From Cranoglanis bouderius (lineage: Eukaryota; Chordata; Actinopteri; Siluriformes; Cranoglanididae), in assembly GCA_023630585.1 (NCBI GenBank), contig CM042560.1, positions 7,033,501 to 7,097,500 of the forward strand: a stretch of 64,000 nt of DNA, in the 5' to 3' direction. Below the pieces are notes generated by a model. The model did not search any database and was not told the origin of the DNA. It saw only the letters and a program-made list of their open reading frames with translations. Both the position numbers and the translations under genes were made by a program. Shown one piece after another: positions 40,777-50,489 of the stretch; positions within the stretch are counted from its first letter, which is position 1; the number at the start of each line of letters is the position of its first letter.

Positions 40777-43700
40777 CCTCCTCTTTCCAACATGCACACT
40801 CATATTTCCTTCCAGTAATGGGATTTGAAAACTGTAAGGCAGCATTTCCCAGTCCTGGCCCTGTACTGCACATTTTACCATGTTTACTTGCTCTGGTCCA
40901 CACAAAGCTTTTGGGTCAGATCGACTTGCTACTAATCAAATCCAAAAAATGTTCATTTACATGTTGCTTGCAATAACGCATTTCTACCAGAGGGGTCACC
41001 AAAAGTTACATACTGCAGCTTTAAGAAGCTCTTTGTAATTTTTCAAATGGTCTACTACCTGAATGGAAAATCACAACTGCAATGAAAACACTGACAAAAC
41101 CTTTTTTTTCACCCTGAAAGACCTCAATCTTTTTCAGAAAACTGCATACGAGTTATCATGAGAGATTTTAGCAAAACAGGGCAGAGCTGAGCAGCTGAGT
41201 TCCGGCTGGGGGAGGGGCTAATTTCCGGACCAGAAAAATGTGCATAGAAGCCTATAATGAAGAAATTGGTCAAATAATATTGTGAATGACATTTTTACTT
41301 CTTTTTTGACCAGTCACACTTGTGAAAAATAACATTTTCACTTTTAAAACCACACAAAGAGCCAAAGATTTGAGTCAGGTTGTTAAACAAAGAAACTTTA
41401 GTGTTTAAGTGTTTAATGCTCACCTTTCTTGTTGATGTCGAAGTGGTAGAGCAGACTGGAAGAGCGTCGGTTGTACAGGATGAATGGGCGGCTGTTGTTC
41501 AGGCCCGATTTGCCAGGTCTGTTCTCCTCGGGATCCATTCGACCATTCCCACTTTCTCTGTGTGTGTTAGACGATGGCTGCTGTGAGCGTGTACGTGATC
41601 TGGAGTTGTGATTTAGCTCAGACTCACTGGATGGAGGATTATTAAACTGCATAGGGCTTTCAGGTGTAGCTTTCTGTGTCTGTGTGCGGTTTGATGCCCC
41701 GACCCCAGTAGCAGGGACAACTTTATTAGGATGCCCATCATTACGCAGTTTCTCATTGTTATGTTCGATGGGATGCCGCTCGTCCCTCGAGCCCTTCTTG
41801 CTCTTGCTGTGTGTGCTTGGCCGAGGATGAGGGGATAGCGGGTCTGTGTGTTTGGGCCATATCCCTGGGGGCATCACCAGCTTCGGGTCTGCAGATTTTT
41901 TGCCTTGCTCCAGCAGCTCATTGGCTGGTAGAGAAGGTTCTTTGGCTCCGGTTTTGGTTTGGTTGCTGGAGGAGTCAGACGTTCCACTTTGCACCGGCGG
42001 CGCTCCGATCAGGGAAAACAACTCTGTGAATAGACCCACAGTTAGCAAGCACGGCTTATTAAGTAATAAGCAGTGCTGTTATAGGAAAATAATCAACAAT
42101 GAATCAGAGTTACTGTTACCACCCAGAGGTTGATTATTTTCCAATAACATGTCGGAAAGTGTTTTATTCCTCTTAAACCACAGCATTTTGCCAGTGATTA
42201 CAATTTTAATTATTTTTTTTTTAAAAACTTGTATTTTTTATCCAGTTATAGTTCTGGTTAATCTTGTGGAATGTCAATGAGACAAGTTAGATCCTTATAT
42301 TGCCTACATTATAACAGCTATAAACAGTCGTTCCTTCACTGGCCTCCTCTTTTTTTTTTCTTTCTCTTGACAAAAAAAAAAAAAAAACAGCTTCTCATGT
42401 TACATGCAAAGCCATCATGAAGACTTTTCCATGATGGGAAACCAAGCTAGAGCTTTATCTTTGACTGTAAAAAAAAAACACTGACACTGGAGACTCCTTC
42501 CAAAAATTGCTGCATAAACACCTCTTCACAGAAAACCTTACCATATCAATAATTACACACAGTTTTTAAAATATGTGTACAGAATGTGGAGCTATATCTG
42601 TTATACAATTTCGTGTGTCACTTCTTACTATAGAAACGATAACATATTACAACCCCAATTCCGAAAAAGTTGGGACAGTATGGAAAATGCAAAAAAACAA
42701 ACAAAAAGAGTCATTTGAAAATTCAATTCACCCTGTACTATATTGAACATATATAACACATTATTAACACATTATTTGATGTTTTACTTTGTAAATTTAA
42801 TTTATTTTTAAAAATATACATTCACTTCAAATCTGATGACTGCAACACACGCCAAAAAAGTTGGGACAATCGACTGTTTACCACTGTGTAACATCACCTT
42901 TTCTTTTAATAACACTTATTAAGTGATTGGGCACTGAAGACACCAGTTGATTAAGTTTAGCCAGCAGAACTTTCCCCCATTCATCCATTATGCATTTCTT
43001 CAGCTGCGCAACTGTACAGGGCATTATTGCCTTATTTTGCGTTTCATAATGCACCACATATTCTCAATCAGAGACAGGTCAGGACTGCAGGCAGGCCATG
43101 CTAGCACCTGCACTCTCTGCTTACGCAGCCATGCGCTTGTAATCTGGGCAGAATGTGGTTTGGCCTTGTCTTGCTCTGGATGGCAGCATACAGTTGCAAT
43201 CAAAATTATTCACCCTCCATTGCAAATCAGGTTTATTGTCAAAATTTACAGACTTTCAGCTGTTTGCAATGAACAAATCAAACAAAAGTAATTGAAATAG
43301 TTCAACACAACGAATACGTCAAGCGGTTTCCCCAAATTCAACTGAAAATGCAACTTATAATGACTTCTCCAGTTTCAAAATTATTTAACCCCTTCATGTC
43401 AAGCATCTTTAGTACTTAGTAGCGCACCCTTTTGCTGTTATGACCTGCTGCAAACGAGACGTATAGCCAGACACCAGCTTCTGGCAGCGTTCCTGAGGAA
43501 TCTTCACCCATTCCTCATGAACAGTGGCCTCCAGTTCAGTAATATTCTTGGGTTTGCGTGCTGCAACCACCTTCTTCAAATCAAAAAGTCAGGTGACTGA
43601 TGGCCCTGTAGAATCTTCCAGGACGATTTCTGCAACCAAACCTTGGTGGAATTTGAAGCTTCAACTTCCTCACAGACGGCATGACATTTTCTCCTAGGCT

Positions 43701-46700
43701 TTCCAGATACTTCAATGAATCCATCTTGCCTTCCACACGCTGCAGGTTTCCAGTGCTAGAGGATGCAAAGCAGCCCCAGAGCATCACCGAGCTACCACCA
43801 TGCTTGACTGTGGACAGAGTGTTCTTTCTTCATTCTTCTTTCTCCAGACATACCGCTGATCCATCGTGCCGAAAAGTTCCAGTTTTGTTTCATTGCTCCA
43901 CAGAACAGAATCCCAAAACCTCTGTGGCTTATTTATATGATTTGAGCCAACTTTTCTTGTGCTTTCGGGTCAGTAGTGGTGTACATCTTGGAGTTCTGGC
44001 ATGGAAACCTTCTGTGTTTAGTATGTGCCATACTGTGCTCACTCAAACCTCAGTGCCTGTTGCCACCAAGTCTTGCTGCAGGTCTTTTGCAGTCACTCGA
44101 GGGTTTTTCACAACCTGCCTTCTCAGAAATCTAGCTGCAGCCATTGATAGCTTCCTTTTTTTGCCCCGTCCAGGTATTTCATGTATTTTCTGCCCCTAGC
44201 CAGTCCAGGTATTTCATGGGTTCCAGCTCAAGCACACCTGGTGCAACTAATGAAGCCCTTGATTAGTTGCATCAAGTGTGCTTGAGACAACACATGTTCT
44301 GCATATTTGTGCTGTTGTGAGGGATTCTATTCAGGGGTTTGAATATTTTTGAGACTGGAGAAGTCATTGTACTGTAAGTTGCATTTTCAGTTGAATTTGG
44401 GGAAACCACTTGAATCATTTGTTGTGTTGAACTATTTCAATTGCTTTTGATCGCTGATAACAGTTTGGATGGTCCTTTTCCTCTTTGGCCCGGAGAACAC
44501 GATGGATGTTTTGTCAAAAAACTATTTGAAATGTTGACTCGTCGGACCACAAAACACGATTCCACTGTGCTACTGTCCATCTCAGATGAGACCGAGCCCA
44601 GAGAAGTCGGCGGCGCTCCTGGACAGTGTTGATGCATGGCTTCTGCTTTGCATAGTAAAGCCTTAACTTGCATCTGTGGATACAGCGGCGAATGGTGTTG
44701 ACTGACAAAAGTTTACCAAAGTATTCCCGAGCTCATCTCGGGATATCCATTACAGACTCATGAAGGTTTTTAAGACAGTGACGTCTGAGGGATCGGAGAT
44801 CACGCGCATTCAGAAATGATTTTCGGCCTCGCCCTTTACGCACCGAGATTTGACCAGATTCCTTGAATCTTGTCTGTAGAAGGTGTATAGAATCACTGTA
44901 GAAGGTGAAATGCCCAAAATCCTACCGATTTGTCTTTGGGGAATGTTGTTCTCAAAGTGTTGGATTATTGGCTGACGCATCTGTTGGCAGGTTGGTGAGC
45001 CTCGACCCATCCTTGCTCTTGAAGGACTAGGCCTTTTTTGGAGGCTCCTTATATACTATGATTAGACTATTGCCTCACCTGTTTCACATCACCTTCTTAT
45101 TTCAACTTGTCACATCGCTATTAGTCCTAAATTGCCCCTGTCCAACTTTTTTGGAACGTGTTTCATGCCTCAATTTCAAAATAAACGTTTATCTTTTAAA
45201 AAAAAAAAAAAAACTATGCAGTTAATTAGTTAAAACATCAATACCTTCTCTTTATACATTTTTTGTTTAAGTACAAGTCAAAGTACATTTACAAATCACT
45301 CCTCATTGTTTTAATTAGGATTTTCCATATTGTCACAACTTTTTCAGAATTGGGGTTGTAGAACTAGCTCAATAATATAAACCTTGTGGCCGAGCTATTG
45401 CCAGAGCTGCTGTTATAGAAAAGGATTTTCTTTTAGCAAGGGCTTTAATATAAACCTTTGTTTTGTCTTGCAGTTTGAGATAGTTTCAGAGTTGCTGTTA
45501 TAGAAAATTATTCAACACCTTCTGACCAATCAGAATTGAGAATTCAGCAGCACTTTGGTATCACACCATGTAACATAATGTTTGTACTTTTAAATTTGCA
45601 TCAAATAATTCAGCAACCGCCCTGAAGTCTTCTGTCATAAATGAGTTAGGAGCAAGCCGGTTTTCTGTTCTTTTCTAATGGGAAATGGGTCAAAATTCCT
45701 CTCATGGTAATCTCACATGCTTACTGATGCAGTAAATAGAGTAAATATAGAATAGGTTGGCAATAACGTAGTATTTCTTTACCACCTCAGTTATTCGTTA
45801 ACATTCCCGTACTGGTCATTTTGCTGTGTAATAATAAATTTCCCTAAAGCATTGCAGCACAAAGATGATAACTAAATGGTAGAGAGAGGATTACTCTGAA
45901 TACTGTCTCTACCGGTTAGGATTATTTTTTAGCATTGTGGTGTTTTTGGGAAACTGGGCCCAAATATTTTTCTGATTAACATCATAAAACCAAAAGAATC
46001 CAAGTGAAATCTTTATGGCTTTCATTTTAAAGTAATTCCTTTTCTTTTGGGGGGGTGGGGTGGGGGGTGGGGGAGATCTTGGACAATCGACTGCATTTTG
46101 AGTAAAGATGAAACCCAAACTGTGAAGCGTCTTTGATGTTTTTGACTCATAATAAGAACGACACCCAACTAACTTAAGGTAATTATTGTCTGCATCTTAG
46201 ACTAAAATTTAACCAAATATTGAAACCTGTAATGGTTCTAGATGCCTAGAAGACTTTTAGGAAGCTAAGAACTAAATATTTGAATTATCATTTTATCTAA
46301 GAGTAATTAATAAACATTTTGCCAGACCCATCTTACATTCAACATTCAAATTGGCTTCAAGTGTATCTGGTGATTTCCCTGTGGAAAAAAAAAAATCACC
46401 CTGCTTTGTCCAGTTCAATTTCATTTTAGTTTTAGAGGTTTCTAAACAACTATTAGAATACAATCCTTCATGCATAACATCTGTCAAATCTACCTATTTT
46501 TATCATTAGCCCTAACATAACCCATTAATAAGATGACTATTTAAATTTGTCTAATGGATAATCCATTTCTGGTGCTTCAGGATTCACTCTCAAAATTTCC
46601 ATTTCTGGTAGAAAGGTCAATACAAGGAGGCAAGCTTCTCTTTCCATACAAACTGATCACACTGATCATTTCTGGGGCACTTAAATTCAGTTGTAAAATG

Positions 46701-46859
46701 AAAAAAATATATATATATAATATATATATATTTTAATGAAGTTAGGTAATAAAATATATGTTTACTAGTCTTACCATTAACAGCATGCTCTTCAGCATCA
46801 GAGAAGGCGAGAGCCACAGAGAGGAGAAGCAAAATGCTGGACATGTTATTGATGAACAT
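34994..46859 (-). CDS. C17orf58-like secreted protein with NTR-like domain, five exons, 383 aa
   Basis: Exons on the minus strand: 46859-46775, 42023-41424, 40107-40021, 37762-37571, 35181-34994. Sum 1152 nt including TGA; all junctions are phase 1. Residues 1-21 are a signal peptide (MSSILLLLSVALAFSDA; a second Met at residue 6 is an equally good start). Residues about 29-228 are a hydrophilic Ser/Asn/Pro/Lys-rich linker with basic clusters (HSKSKKGSR, RSRTRS). From about 229 comes the conserved Cys-containing domain: CLSECRKDKDETEHFCYSEF, INGIVHDIDIIRRGIRLVTL, NDGFYKMSRLFLTPDTFFFK, KCTKPCPDLKLG, SRYIVMGHIYHRRR. This matches the UPF0450/C17orf58 family (netrin/TIMP-like) as I remember it; function is unknown. 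Gene order supports orthology. It lies opposite to bptf and kpna2. Confidence 0.9.
36262..36602. mobile_element. MITE of the TGTCCCAAAT family
   Basis: It begins GTGTCCCAAATCGTAGTATG and ends in a diverged complement. It contains a perfect hairpin of about 20-base arms (AAAAGTATGTACTTTTT and complement, about 36530-36572). A related copy is at 53099-53645. Confidence 0.55.
36610..36960. repeat. common teleost dispersed repeat
   Basis: Phrases CAGTTTATTTGTATAGCGCT, AAAGCAGCTTTACAGAAGTA, GGCAAGGAAAAACTCCCTGA and AACCTTGAGAGGAACCAGAC are a widely dispersed fish repeat I recognise from many loci. A fragment of the same family is near 26138-26290. Frames inside are not genes. Confidence 0.75.
37763..41423 (-). 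other. C17orf58-like introns 2 and 3
   Basis: Intron 3 (37763-40020) and intron 2 (40108-41423) flank exon 3 (40021-40107). They hold a TTTG repeat near 39145-39170, a (TC)n run at about 40718-40777, and an end of a GGTTCT-type repeat near 38443-38490. No other feature was recognised. Confidence 0.55.
41424..42023 (-). CDS. C17orf58-like exon 2: long low-complexity linker
   Basis: 600 nt. It opens ELFSLIGAPPVQSGTS and runs through Ser/Thr/Asn/Lys-rich sequence to RPFILYNRRSSSLLYHFDIN. No cysteine is seen. Overlapping frames on the plus strand here are shadows. Confidence 0.85.
42650..45358 (-). mobile_element. outer Tc1-like transposon, split by an inner Tc1
   Basis: TA duplications (42648-42649 and 45359-45360) flank CAACCCCAATTCCGAAAAAG and its complement, which reads CTTTTTCAGAATTGGGGTTG on the plus strand. 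The right half carries minus-strand transposase pieces: 45010-44810 (MGRGSPTCQQMRQPIIQHFE, GRILGISPSTV) and 44708-44514 (RLYYAKQKPCINTVQERRRL, LWSDESTFQIVF). The second has the Tc1 catalytic WSDES motif. The left part of the transposase is separated from this by the inner element. Confidence 0.9.
43190..44462 (-). mobile_element. inner Tc1-like transposon nested in the outer one
   Basis: The left end is CAGTTGCAATCAAAATTATT at about 43190. The right end is its imperfect complement, around CAATTGCTTTTGATCGCTGATAACAG at about 44437-44462. The inverted repeats are long (CAACACAACGAATACGTCAA, CCCCAAATTCAACTGAAAAT and their complements). A minus-strand transposase fragment (43787-43581) has MMLWGCFASSSTGNLQRVEG and KYLESLGENVMP. 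The frame is disrupted. Exact right border is uncertain by a few bases. Confidence 0.85.
46775..46859 (-). CDS. C17orf58-like exon 1: signal peptide
   Basis: 28 codons plus one base: MFINNMSSILLLLSVALAFS then DAEEHAVN. The hydrophobic core LLLLSVALAF is typical of a secretory signal, with likely cleavage after SDA. The donor is GTAAGA. A TATA-like and a GC-box element lie just upstream on this strand. Confidence 0.85.
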
Positions 46860-46920
46860 GAGCAGCTTCCTTATAGAGAGAAAGTCTTATTGAGACGCTG
46901 CAGCTCGGAGTGGTGGCGGG

Positions 46921-46960
46921 TTTTTATCCTCACTGTGAATTCTTAGAGTAAAGGGGCGGG
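46921..46960 (-). promoter_or_regulatory. candidate promoter of the C17orf58-like gene
   Basis: On the minus strand a TATA-like GGATAAAAA (46921-46929) lies about 60 bases before the start codon, and a GC box (CCCGCCCC, 46953-46960 on plus as GGGGCGGG) about 30 bases further upstream. A (GA)13 repeat follows at 47007-47032. Transcription start is inferred at roughly 46890-46900. Confidence 0.45.
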
Positions 46961-47241
46961 ATGGAGGGATGATCAGCTGACCAGTGTGGGTTTACCCTAA
47001 CAACTCAGAGAGAGAGAGAGAGAGAGAGAGAGTCTCAAACGACCCCTATTCTCTAGTGTATTCTCTCCCTGTTTCATGTAAACTCATTAGCTGAAAACTA
47101 CTAGTTATTACAATTGCTATTATTGCTATTATAATAGTTATAACAACAACTATTGCTGTTATACATATCATTATTATTGTTATTATTATTATTGGTGGTG
47201 GTGGTGGTGGTATTGGCACTGGAAACCTATATGGCACTCAG

Positions 47242-47242
<1 letters not shown>

Positions 47243-47296
<54 letters not shown>

Positions 47297-47760
47297 AGAC
47301 TACCTTCTTCTTGCCATTTACTGGAAGTATTCTGGTAAACCCAGATCTCAACAAGAGATCAAAGTGATTTACCCTAGCACCTTTCAAAGGATGTGTGCAG
47401 TGCCCATAAGTGCGGTCTTCTGCGCTTCATGATGGGTGACCTGGGAGCATCTTGAGGTTTTGATCAAGTCCTTTCTTTATTGTATCTAATGCTCCTACTA
47501 TAACTGGCACTGTTCTAGTTTTACAATTCCACATCCTACTGATCTTGATTTCCAGGTCCTTGTATTTACTGATCTTTTCAATGTCTTTAAGTATGATGTT
47601 CAAATCATCTGGGACTATCAGTAGACAGGTTTTCTCTTTCTTGTCATGGAGCACTATATCTGGTCGTTTAGCTAAGATGGAACATCGCACATGATGGTTA
47701 TTTCTTTGATGTTCACGACCTTTTCTGGTTCATGTTCATAATACTTATCTGGCACTTGTA
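47243..47760 (-). mobile_element. fragment of a non-LTR retrotransposon with (AAT)n tail
   Basis: A minus-strand frame (47690-47427) reads KRPDIVLHDKKEKTCLLIVP, KISKYKDLEIKISRMWNCKT, VPVIVGALDTIKKGLDQNLK. I know this block from the C-terminus of fish reverse-transcriptase polyproteins. A frameshifted continuation (MGTAH-like) follows, and then a run of AAT units (47243-47294) that fits a 3' tail. It lacks the reverse transcriptase itself. Confidence 0.6.
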
Positions 47761-47796
47761 CACCTACATTCTTATTCTTATTCTTCTTCTTCTTCT

Positions 47797-47831
<35 letters not shown>

Positions 47832-48705
47832 TTATTATTATTATTATTATGTTACTTATTGATATTGTTATTACTGCAATTTTATAATTACTATTTTTCT
47901 TCTCCTCCTCCTTCTTCTTTCATCTTCTTTGTCTATTTTTGTGTTGTATTAAAAAATAAATAATGAATAATACAATTATTTAATTTGTTTTATTATGGTG
48001 ATGATGATGATGATGATGATGATGAGATATTTAAGATGTTGGTATTACTATAATTTCCTTCCTTCCTTCCAAATTGTATTTCCAAAGCTTGAAAATAGTG
48101 TAGCGCATGATTTGTTTATCTTGTAACTCATAATAAATTAAGTTAATTAAGACATGGTATGACATACTGAATTTTAGTAGTTTATTATTTAATATCAGTA
48201 GTGTGTGAAGAGTGAATTATCTAGCCGTGTTGATTCACTGCTCCCTACTGGACACTGGAGTGATTTTCTTTTTTGAAAGCACCTTTCCAACCATGGTGTA
48301 TTCTTTGCGTTGCCATGCACTACTAGTAAAGGAATCATCATGGAACAGCCGGTTTTCTTCTGAAGTAATCAAAACCACTGCAGTTGATGTCACGTGGGGG
48401 GGGGGGGTCAATTAGCATGGTGTGTGATCTGGGAAGTGACTGGTTGTACCTGAGCAAGTTTATAATAGTTACTCTAAGGGGCTGATCACTTATCCAAACC
48501 AGGTATTTCACTAATTAAATTTTAGTAATTATTCAGAATTTTAAAAAACATGTTATTTCCACTTAGATGTCGAGGGTTATAATGTGTAAATACAGCTGGC
48601 AAAAGTTAGATTTAATTTTGAGGGTGTAATGTGACAAAAGGCAAGGATTTTGACAGGGTATGATGATTTTCTCTAGGCACTGTAGCACATGTTTTATATT
48701 ATATG

Positions 48706-48799
48706 TGAAAGTCAATGTATGGTAACCCATACTTGGAATTTGTCCTCTGCATTTAACCCATCCAAGTTAGTGCACACACATTAGGAGTTGTGAATAGTG

Positions 48800-48831
<32 letters not shown>

Positions 48832-48992
48832 AGTGGACAGCTATTTTTGCTGCAGCACCCAGGGAGCAGTTGAAGGTTAAGGGCCTTGCTCAAGTGCCCA
48901 ACAGTCACAGCTTGGTGGTGCTGGGATTTGAACTCATGATCTTCTGATCAGTAGCCCAACTTCTTAACCACTGAGCTACCACCACCCTGTTA
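48706..48992 (-). mobile_element. tRNA-derived SINE, near complete
   Basis: On the minus strand the head has A-box-like TAGCTCAGTGGTTAAG and B-box-like GAGTTCAAATCCCAG. The body is CTGTTGGGCACTTGAGCAAG and CTGCTCCCTGGGTGCTGCAG, then a CA-type repeat (48800-48831) and the tail AAATGCAGAGGACAAATTCC. Partial relatives lie at 15562-15795, 36140-36200, 51205-51320 and 51880-51980. Confidence 0.75.
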
Positions 48993-49648
48993 TAAGGGTT
49001 TGTTATAAGTAGTTATTAATATGCATATTAATATCATTCCACTCTTACTTTCCTGTTGACTCATACAAGGTTTTAGAAGAAAGAAATACATATAAAATGT
49101 TATTAACACTCATGATTGAAACAACAAATAAGCCAAAATAAAACTATAAATTAAACTTGGTAGCACAGTCTTAGGAAAAAATTGTTTTCTTTTTATTATT
49201 TAACTTTATATATATATATATATAGATCCCACATACACTTTGCATCATCAAACCACACCATAGCAACATTTTAAGACTCATTGTGGCTTGTGATGTTAGA
49301 AATATATTAGTGTTACTTTTTAGAATGAAATATGATCTTTTTTGTTTTATAGATGGATTACACTTATCTGCAATCAGCAATAGCTATCTCATGGATTTCA
49401 TGTGTATTTTGTTTATACAAGCACTTTCATTTGAATATTAATATATTGAAAGTGGTACTCACGTTGGAGTAAAGTGTTACTGCGTATAAATGGTCTTTGG
49501 GTTAATTGTCCTTTAGTGTGAAAGGTAACTGTAGGTTAATTGAGTCTGCGAGATTAAGACGTTATTAAACATTATTTCTCGCGGTAGTCGTCCTCAAATT
49601 TTCGCGGTGCGTTTTCTCCTTTGAGAACTCAAAACTATGTAATATTTT

Positions 49649-49721
49649 CGACCCAGATGGGACTCGAACCCACAATCCCCAGCTCCGGAGGCTGATGCCT
49701 TATCCATTAGGCCACTGGGTC
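49649..49721 (-). tRNA. tRNA-Arg (anticodon CCG)
   Basis: A 73-nt tRNA with a full cloverleaf on the minus strand. The acceptor stem GACCCAG pairs with CTGGGTC, followed by discriminator G. The D arm has A box TGGCCTAATGG. The anticodon stem TCAGC/GCTGG encloses the loop CTCCGGA, giving anticodon CCG. The T arm is GTGGG TTCGAGT CCCAT (B box). No intron is seen, and CCA is not encoded. A run of four T (minus strand, plus 49631-49634) about 15 nt downstream fits a Pol III stop. It matches a human tRNA-Arg-CCG as I remember it, nearly base for base. Confidence 0.97.
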
Positions 49722-49989
49722 ATCACGTTCCGCTACGAGAAAACAAAGCTTTTTAAACAATACACATACCGATTAGTCAGGTCAATATTGTAGAGGATTC
49801 CTATCGTGAAAAACAACCAAAAGTTTTGTTTTGTATTTCTACAAAATCGAAGCATGAAATTCTCACAAAGATTGTTTCGATTGTCACTTCAGGTATATCG
49901 TATTAGATTACGTTTAATTCTCGCGACAGCACGTTTTTCCCACGGTAACACGCCTTGGTTTTTTTTTTTTTGTTTTTTTTTGCCGTCAA

Positions 49990-50130
49990 GACCAGCCAAT
50001 GAGCGTCTTTCTTATTCTCGACTGTCCAATCAGCTTCATGTGTCGACCTGCGTAGTCCCGCCTGTCTAGAGACGTCACCGTTATCCAGAGAAAGGAAACC
50101 AGGCGCGAGAATAGCCGCTGTCCGGGACAA
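49990..50130 (+). promoter_or_regulatory. kpna2 promoter with paired CCAAT boxes and CRE-like site
   Basis: CCAAT at 49996-50000 and again at 50026-50030, 30 bases apart and in the same orientation. A GACGTCAC site is at 50071-50078. Paired CCAAT boxes bound by NF-Y are typical of cell-cycle genes. No clear TATA box was seen. The untranslated first exon probably starts near 50100-50130 and ends at 50171 (donor GTAAGA). Confidence 0.5.
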
Positions 50131-50171
50131 CTATATTTATTTATGTTTTAATTGAACACACCTTCTGAATG
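50102..50171 (+). other. kpna2 untranslated first exon (inferred)
   Basis: The donor CTGAATG|GTAAGAC at 50171 and the acceptor at 50483 leave a 312-bp first intron. The 5' limit is a guess from the promoter elements. Confidence 0.45.
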
Positions 50172-50489
50172 GTAAGACAACCGTCTGAAAGAGTGTAACA
50201 ACAGTGTGAAGTCGGACTGGTAGCAAGTTTATGGTGTTTTAATGACTTTGAAGTTAATGTATTGTATTTTTAATAAGACCGCATGGTAGCAGAGAGTGAC
50301 TTAAATTCCCGGAAATCGGACTGATTTTCTTTTACGGTAACCTAGACGACTTATTAAGTCATAGCTCACTGTATAGGGTGTTTAATAATTATTTAGACAG
50401 TGTACGTGTATAATGGGGTCAATTCACATTACAGTGTTATAACAGTGTTAGTAACATAATATTTGTTTTTGTATCTTTTACAGGAGAAA

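Larger units (their letters stand above)
42070..45560. repeat. dispersed repeat interrupted by the Tc1 pair
   Basis: The left part (about 42070-42649) has GCTGTTATAGGAAAATAATC, GTTTTATTCCTCTTAAACCA and CATAAACACCTCTTCACAGA. The right part (about 45361-45560) has CCTTCTGACCAATCAGAATT and GAGAATTCAGCAGCACTTTG. The same phrases occur in order at 23680-24090 and 56761-58335. The family is probably a MITE, unidentified. Confidence 0.6.
46980..49620. other. intergenic region between the C17orf58-like gene and tRNA-Arg, rich in simple repeats
   Basis: It holds (GA)n 47007-47032, (TTA)n 47243-47294, (TTC)n about 47777-47832, (GAT)n 47996-48023, (AC)n 48800-48831, the retrotransposon fragment and the SINE at 48706-48992. 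I see no gene. Confidence 0.65.

Noticed and set aside
40690..40905. Arg/Glu-repeat minus-strand frames
   Set aside because: Caused by a (TC)n microsatellite.
41811..42133. Plus-strand open frames of 72 and 95 aa
   Set aside because: They are antisense shadows of exon 2 of the C17orf58-like gene.
43681..44199. 172-aa plus-strand open frame
   Set aside because: It is antisense to the broken transposase of the inner Tc1 element.
46554..46736. Short frame beside the C17orf58-like first exon
   Set aside because: Intronic; no conservation recognised.
47153..47338. Poly-Tyr/poly-Leu frame
   Set aside because: Caused by (TTA)n and (ATT)n repeats.
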